This document shows, piece by piece, positions 60,363-64,000 of a DNA stretch of 64,000 bases. A program made the translations under genes and the position numbers. The stretch is from Lichtheimia corymbifera B2541 (Eukaryota; Mucoromycota; Mucoromycetes; Mucorales; Lichtheimiaceae), in the NCBI GenBank assembly GCA_000697475.1, contig JNEU01000725.1, forward strand, positions 62,001-126,000. The letters are read 5' to 3'. The first letter of the stretch is position 1. Every line of letters starts with the position of its first letter. Under the pieces are notes generated by a model. It ran no database searches. It saw only the letters and a program-made list of their open reading frames with translations, and was not told where the DNA came from.

Positions 60363-60744
60363 ATGATGTTTCTTCGTCCTATTTCCAGAACCTTCACCAC
60401 GCGATTGCGTACAATGTCGACCAACAACAGCCATCAGAAACCTTTGCTTGCACTTCCAGCCACAGCTGAAGAAACCGTTAAAGTGGACGTCAATGACACG
60501 TACAAGTTGAAGGAATTAGGTCCAGTGGGTAAGATCTCGATCGCTTTCCGTTTATTTCGTTTGTTCTAAAAAAGTCTATTATATGCATCATGTATAGTGG
60601 TCAATGAGGATGGTTCGCTTAGCCGTATCAACAACTGGCATGAGATGGCTGATATCGAAAAGGAAAATGTCAATCGCATCCTACTGAAGCGTAACCGAGC
60701 ACGCCTTGAACGACTCAAGAAGCAGCAGCAAGAACAACAGTAAC
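60363..60744 (+). CDS. Small conserved fungal protein, probably mitochondrial, function unknown
   Basis: Two exons joined across a GTAAG..TATAG intron (about 60529-60598). The N-terminus MMFLRPISRTFTTRLRTMST is rich in Arg, Ser and Thr without acidic residues, a typical matrix presequence. The core LKELGPVVVNEDGSLSRINN, then WHEMADIEKENVNRILLKRN and RARLERLKKQQQEQQ, has the G-P-(I/V)-V-V-N-x-DG-(T/S)-LSRIxNW pattern. I recognise that pattern as widely conserved in short fungal proteins of unknown role. The C-terminus is a charged helix. Only about 100 bases separate it from the SNX4 stop, so the SNX4 terminator and this promoter are compact. Confidence 0.75.
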
Positions 60745-61960
60745 TTCGTTTCCATCATCATCATCATCATCATCATCGTCACCTTTCCATTTTGTCACAT
60801 TGATACATTTTTTTATTCGTAATAAACATGATCATTCAAGTACATGCAACGTATATAGCGTAGTTGTTTGTGATGCATTTGTAAAGCAGATCCTGCAATA
60901 ATGGATGATCGAATACAGCCTTTAATTAGGACACGATGAATCAATCAGATTCTTTGTCTTCCTCTCTTTTTCCTTTACAATAGCATTCACAAGGGGATAC
61001 ACTTTTATCTTGCTCACGTACGTCCAAGTCCAGCTTAGGAAGAAAGAAGGCTTTATAGAAACTGAGTAATGGTTGGTCGATGCAAATCGTATTTGCAAAG
61101 GTAACTATTTAATCCAGCATCATTCACAAAAGATAGATTGAGAGGTACAATGAATTGCTCCAATGGGTAAGATACAATGGTATTGAAAGCTTCTATTTTC
61201 TGGGTGTGCGTTTGCAAAGGTGGATGGTAGCAAATTATATGAATGGCGTACGTATCAAAGCATGGAGTTGAATGATCATAGTAGTACATGGTTGACAGAT
61301 CTCGCAAATGATGACGACGGTAGCTGCCATAGAATAACGTATAGAGTAGAACAATGGGATGCGCCGATCGTTCAGGATGATGGTATCAAACATGCTGCTG
61401 AAGTTGCCAATGGATACGTAAAAACAAGACTCTTCCACGCGTTGTATGTATCCGGATCCTTCCATCACATGTGCCAAAACAATAATCAGATCCATATCCA
61501 TAGAAACTCGTTGTATTGTAAGCAAGTCGCCACACGTAAATAAAGCTGCTTCTATATGGCTACTGTTTGCTGTTCACGTGAAAAGGCTGCAAAACAGGTT
61601 GCTGAAAGTAACTTGAGACAATGGAGTGGAGACATTGCTAATAGCAACTGCTGGAATGAATGCTGTTACGTTTGGTTGTGGTGCAGGAGTGTACAAGAGA
61701 AAGTGGAGTGTCAAGAAACGCGGGTGTTGTAGTAATGGGGTGCACACGCCATGGACTTGCCATTCAGTCAAAGACAACTGGATCAAGACAGCTGCGGGAT
61801 TGACATGATGTGTTGAAGCAGGACAATCGTTCGCAGGTTGTAGTTGTACTTGAATGGGGCAACAGTTGAGAATGAGAGAAAGAGGCACGAAGGTGCAAGT
61901 GGAAGAGCTGGAAATTTAAGTTGGTTGAGTTCATGCACACTGTAAATTGATCCATAATCT
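60745..61960. other. Region without an assigned gene; open frames on both strands
   Basis: Starts with a (CAT)n run at about 60755-60778 and the motif copy at 60867. Between about 61053 and 61545 both strands are open: a minus-strand frame ending 61053 (NTIVSYPLEQFIVPLNLSFV..., HRPTITQFL) and a plus-strand frame ending 61543 (KLYEWRTYQSMELNDHSSTW...). Both have coding-like composition, but neither has a recognised domain or a supported start. Further frames at 61574-61888 are equally unresolved. At most one strand is likely to be coding, possibly as decayed gene pieces next to the repeats. Confidence 0.35.
60867..60879 (+). repeat. Dispersed motif TTTGTGATGCATT, copy 4
   Basis: Exact 13-base match in the 3' flank of the small mitochondrial gene; extended similarity to copy 3 at 26916. 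Confidence 0.6.
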
Positions 61961-61962
61961 TA

Positions 61963-62833
61963 AGATTCCCTACCTCGAACCTCAAACTTGCACACAAGAT
62001 GCTCTTGGACATGCTGATCAACTTTGTCTTAATAAAGAACCCATGCTTCATTTGAAAATTTTGAATGGGAAAGTGTAATGTGGGGTTTACTATAGGCGGT
62101 CGGAAATGGGGTACGCGCTGGATTTATCATTTATCGATTTAGTATGTATTATCTTGGGATCCCCACTCTTGGACCTGAAACTTGGTATGAAGGTTCTCTG
62201 ATTCATGCTGATCAACTCCATTCATTTAAAAACCGTATGGTTCATTATGATGATTCAATGAATCGGGCGGTCCAAATATAGGGGAGACGGAGCGCAAGTA
62301 GGGTACATAGTGCACACCCCCGCAGTTGTCCATCTCCATTGTGAAACTTGGTCAGGGTCCTGGGCGTCGACATGCTGATCAACTCCATTCAAATAAAAAC
62401 CATACGCTTCATTGTGAGGATTTGAATGGGGGCGCCGGATGATAAAGGGATGGGTATATATGTAGGGTGGACGCCCCATAACCTCGAGAATGCCCATTTC
62501 GAGCCCGTAAATTTCACACAAGATGCTCATGGACACGCTGATCAATTTCGTTCTCATAAATGTATCATGCTTCATTTGAAAATCTTGAATGGGAGGGTAT
62601 AATGTGGGATTGACTATGCTGGGCGGAAACTGGGTATGCGACCAAATTCATGAAATGTCATTTAGTATGAATTACATTGGGATTGCCCACCTTGAACTTG
62701 AAACTTGGTAAGAAGGTTCTCTGAGTCATGCTGATCAACTCTATTCATATTAAAACAGCAGGCTTCATTTTGAGATCTTTGAATGCGAACGGTCCAAATA
62801 TAGGAGAGACGATGGTTGAAAACAGGAACGTCC
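61963..62833. repeat. Degenerate tandem array of ~160-195-bp monomers (higher-order repeat)
   Basis: Five direct monomers share a core, A(T/C)GCTGATCAA(C/T)T, at 62011, 62205, 62372, 62535 and 62728. Spacings are 194, 167, 163 and 193 bases. Upstream of each core lie variants of TGAAACTTGG, and downstream variants of GCTTCATT and TTTGAATG. Monomers 1 and 4 resemble each other most (both have CACACAAGATGCTC before and GGAAA/TGGG with TTTAGTATG after the core). Monomers 2 and 5 also pair (AAGGTTCTCTGA before, CGGTCCAAATATAGG after). So a unit of about 520 bases is itself repeated. Monomers have diverged and show no intact open frame. Confidence 0.8.
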
Positions 62834-63010
62834 CCGAGATTGGCCACCACGATCGTGAAACTTGCACCCATGGTGCACTCCACCACGACGAGTAACTTTA
62901 TTATATGAACGAGCCCACGTTTTATCGTAAAGTTAAGAGATACAGGCACGTCTATGTTGTTACATATGCTGAAAGCGTGATGCTATATGACAAGTGGTGT
63001 TTGTTCATTG
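62834..63010 (+). repeat. Inverted-repeat arm A
   Basis: Pairs with arm B (63090-63266) around a centre at 63050, with no net insertion or deletion: GATCGTGAAA at 62851-62860 mirrors TTTCACGATC at 63240-63249, and ATGCTATATG at 62980-62989 mirrors CATATAGCAT at 63111-63120. Its first half is a sixth divergent monomer of the preceding array. Confidence 0.85.
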
Positions 63011-63060
63011 TCACGTATCATGCAAATGAGCTGTGTTATACAGGCACGCCCCTGGGCACC

Positions 63061-63298
63061 TTCCGCTCTATCAGGGTCGAGCTACTTCACAATCAACAAA
63101 CACCACTTACCATATAGCATCACGCTTATAGTATATGTAAAAACATAAAGGTGCCTGTATCTCTAAATTTTACAATGAAACGTGGGGTATTCAATCGAAC
63201 AAAGTTGCTCGTCGGGGTGAAGCGCACCTTGGGTGCAAGTTTCACGATCGTCGAGGCCGATCTCAGATTCACCCAATGTCACCACCAGCCTAAGTTGA
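63061..63298 (-). repeat. Inverted-repeat arm B (shared by two palindromes)
   Basis: Reverse-oriented copy. It pairs leftwards with arm A (its 63090-63266 part) and rightwards with arm C over its full length. Contains TGTCACCACCAGCC next to the inner edge. Confidence 0.88.
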
Positions 63299-63322
63299 CC
63301 AGGTCGACCTCTTGAATTTTTT

Positions 63323-63560
63323 TCAACTTTGGCTGGTGGTGACATTGGGTGAATCTGAGATCGGCCACGACGATCGTGAAACTTCTACACAAGGTGCGCT
63401 TCATCCCGGCGAGCAACTTTGTTCGATTGAAGACCCCACGTTTCATTGTAGAATTATTAGTCATGGGCATCTTTATGTTTTTGCATATGCTGTAAGCGTG
63501 ATGCTATATGTTAGGTGGCCTTTGTTCATTGCCAACCAGCCAGACCCTGATAGGGCCAAA
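63323..63560 (+). repeat. Inverted-repeat arm C
   Basis: Mirrors arm B base for base around a centre at 63310.5, with a 24-base spacer (63299-63322). Identity is roughly 90% over the inner ~190 bases by eye and lower over the outer 50. Confidence 0.88.
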
Positions 63561-63677
63561 TATGCAGGAGGACTTCTTTGTGTGACACAGGCATTTTTCA
63601 GGACGGGAAAAATCAATGGATGATACTTTATGAATTATTCAGTAGCAGTCATAAATTGGCAGCTAACATGCACTTTT

Positions 63678-63962
63678 TCCCATTCCCAGCTTTTGCCAAA
63701 TCTACTTGATGGGAACGATGCGCCTGTTCCAGACATTCGTCTGCATCATTCAACTTCCTTGATCCGAGCTGATTTGACTGAGCTACGATCAAACAAAGAT
63801 TACATCATGCATGTATACGCTACCTATCTCAACTGATCTACCCTTTCTTGGCCGTAATTCAGGCTAATCAGCTCGGATCAACGAAGTTGAATGATGGAAA
63901 TGTTGGGCTAGAGTAGGGCCATCGTTCCCATGCAGCGGGTTTGACAAAAGTTGGAAATGGGA
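63678..63962. mobile_element. 285-bp foldback / MITE-like element with 97-bp inverted arms
   Basis: Left arm 63678-63774 and right arm 63866-63962 are inverted copies of equal length without net gaps. Both contain (reading inward) TCCCATT, ATGGGAACGATG, ATCATTCAACTTC and TTGATCCGAGCTGATT. The 91-base centre codes for nothing. No transposase is present and no clear target-site duplication is seen, so the mobile-element label is an inference from structure. Confidence 0.6.
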
Positions 63963-64000
63963 GGAAGTGGCTATTGGCTCCCAATTCATGAACTCATAAA

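Noticed and set aside
61963..63560. CRISPR-like or LTR retrotransposon interpretation of the repeat region
   Set aside because: Repeats are long, diverged and not separated by unique spacers of fixed size; no long terminal direct repeats, primer-binding site or gag/pol coding sequence is present.

Overview
The window is nuclear DNA of a filamentous fungus, most probably an early-diverging Mucoromycota (Mucorales-like) species. The evidence is that nearly every gene is split by many short introns (about 45-100 bases, GT..AG, often with a CTAAT/CTAAC-type branch site near the 3' end), genes lie close together on both strands, and the proteins are clearly fungal/eukaryotic (NUDE, CET1-type RNA triphosphatase, TFIIIC, SEN54, Zn2Cys6 factor). 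The genus cannot be fixed from the sequence alone. There are no operons and no bacterial or viral genes.

Layout. 1-6.8 kb: end of a C-terminal-motor kinesin (+), ARP3 (-), mitochondrial phosphate carrier (-), an unrecognised coiled-coil protein (+), ZPR1 (-). 7.5-13.6 kb: a five-exon complex I NDUFA1 gene (+), a Zn2Cys6 transcription factor (-), tRNA-Ile(AAT) (-), an HMG-box protein (+). 14.5-24.8 kb, all +: a GATA-like/PHD protein, the large TFIIIC subunit TFC3, an SSH4-like SPRY adaptor with PY motifs, signal peptidase subunit 2. 25-33.7 kb: RING-H2 ligase (-), a 2-kb stretch without a convincing gene, a four-TM protein (+), an arrestin-like protein (-), a membrane-anchored PHP-domain protein (-). 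34.8-42.1 kb, all +: PEX3, RHO1, mRNA 5'-triphosphatase, Bem46/ABHD13-type hydrolase. 42.2-49.9 kb, all -: ACSS3-type acyl-CoA synthetase, cytochrome c1, NUDE, mitochondrial NADP-isocitrate dehydrogenase. 51.5-60.7 kb: NAD-isocitrate dehydrogenase subunit 1 (+), a small unknown protein (-), GDT1 (-), SEN54 (+), SNX4 (+), a small conserved mitochondrial protein (+).

The last 3 kb (about 61-64 kb) is different: no supported gene, but a degenerate tandem array of ~160-195-bp monomers arranged as a higher-order repeat, followed by three copies of a ~180-240-bp segment in alternating orientation that form two overlapping long palindromes, and then an independent 285-bp foldback element with 97-bp inverted arms. 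This is the part of the window least explained by known features.

Functionally the genes are mostly housekeeping. Themes that recur are mitochondrial energy metabolism (NDUFA1, phosphate carrier, cytochrome c1, two isocitrate dehydrogenases, ACSS3-type ligase, a small presequence-bearing protein), ubiquitin-linked membrane traffic (SSH4-like adaptor, arrestin, RING-H2, SNX4), cytoskeleton and polarity (kinesin, ARP3, NUDE, RHO1), and RNA polymerase III/tRNA biology (TFC3, SEN54, tRNA-Ile). Exon boundaries were assigned by eye from reading frame, protein similarity and splice motifs; gene ends are more secure than individual internal junctions.
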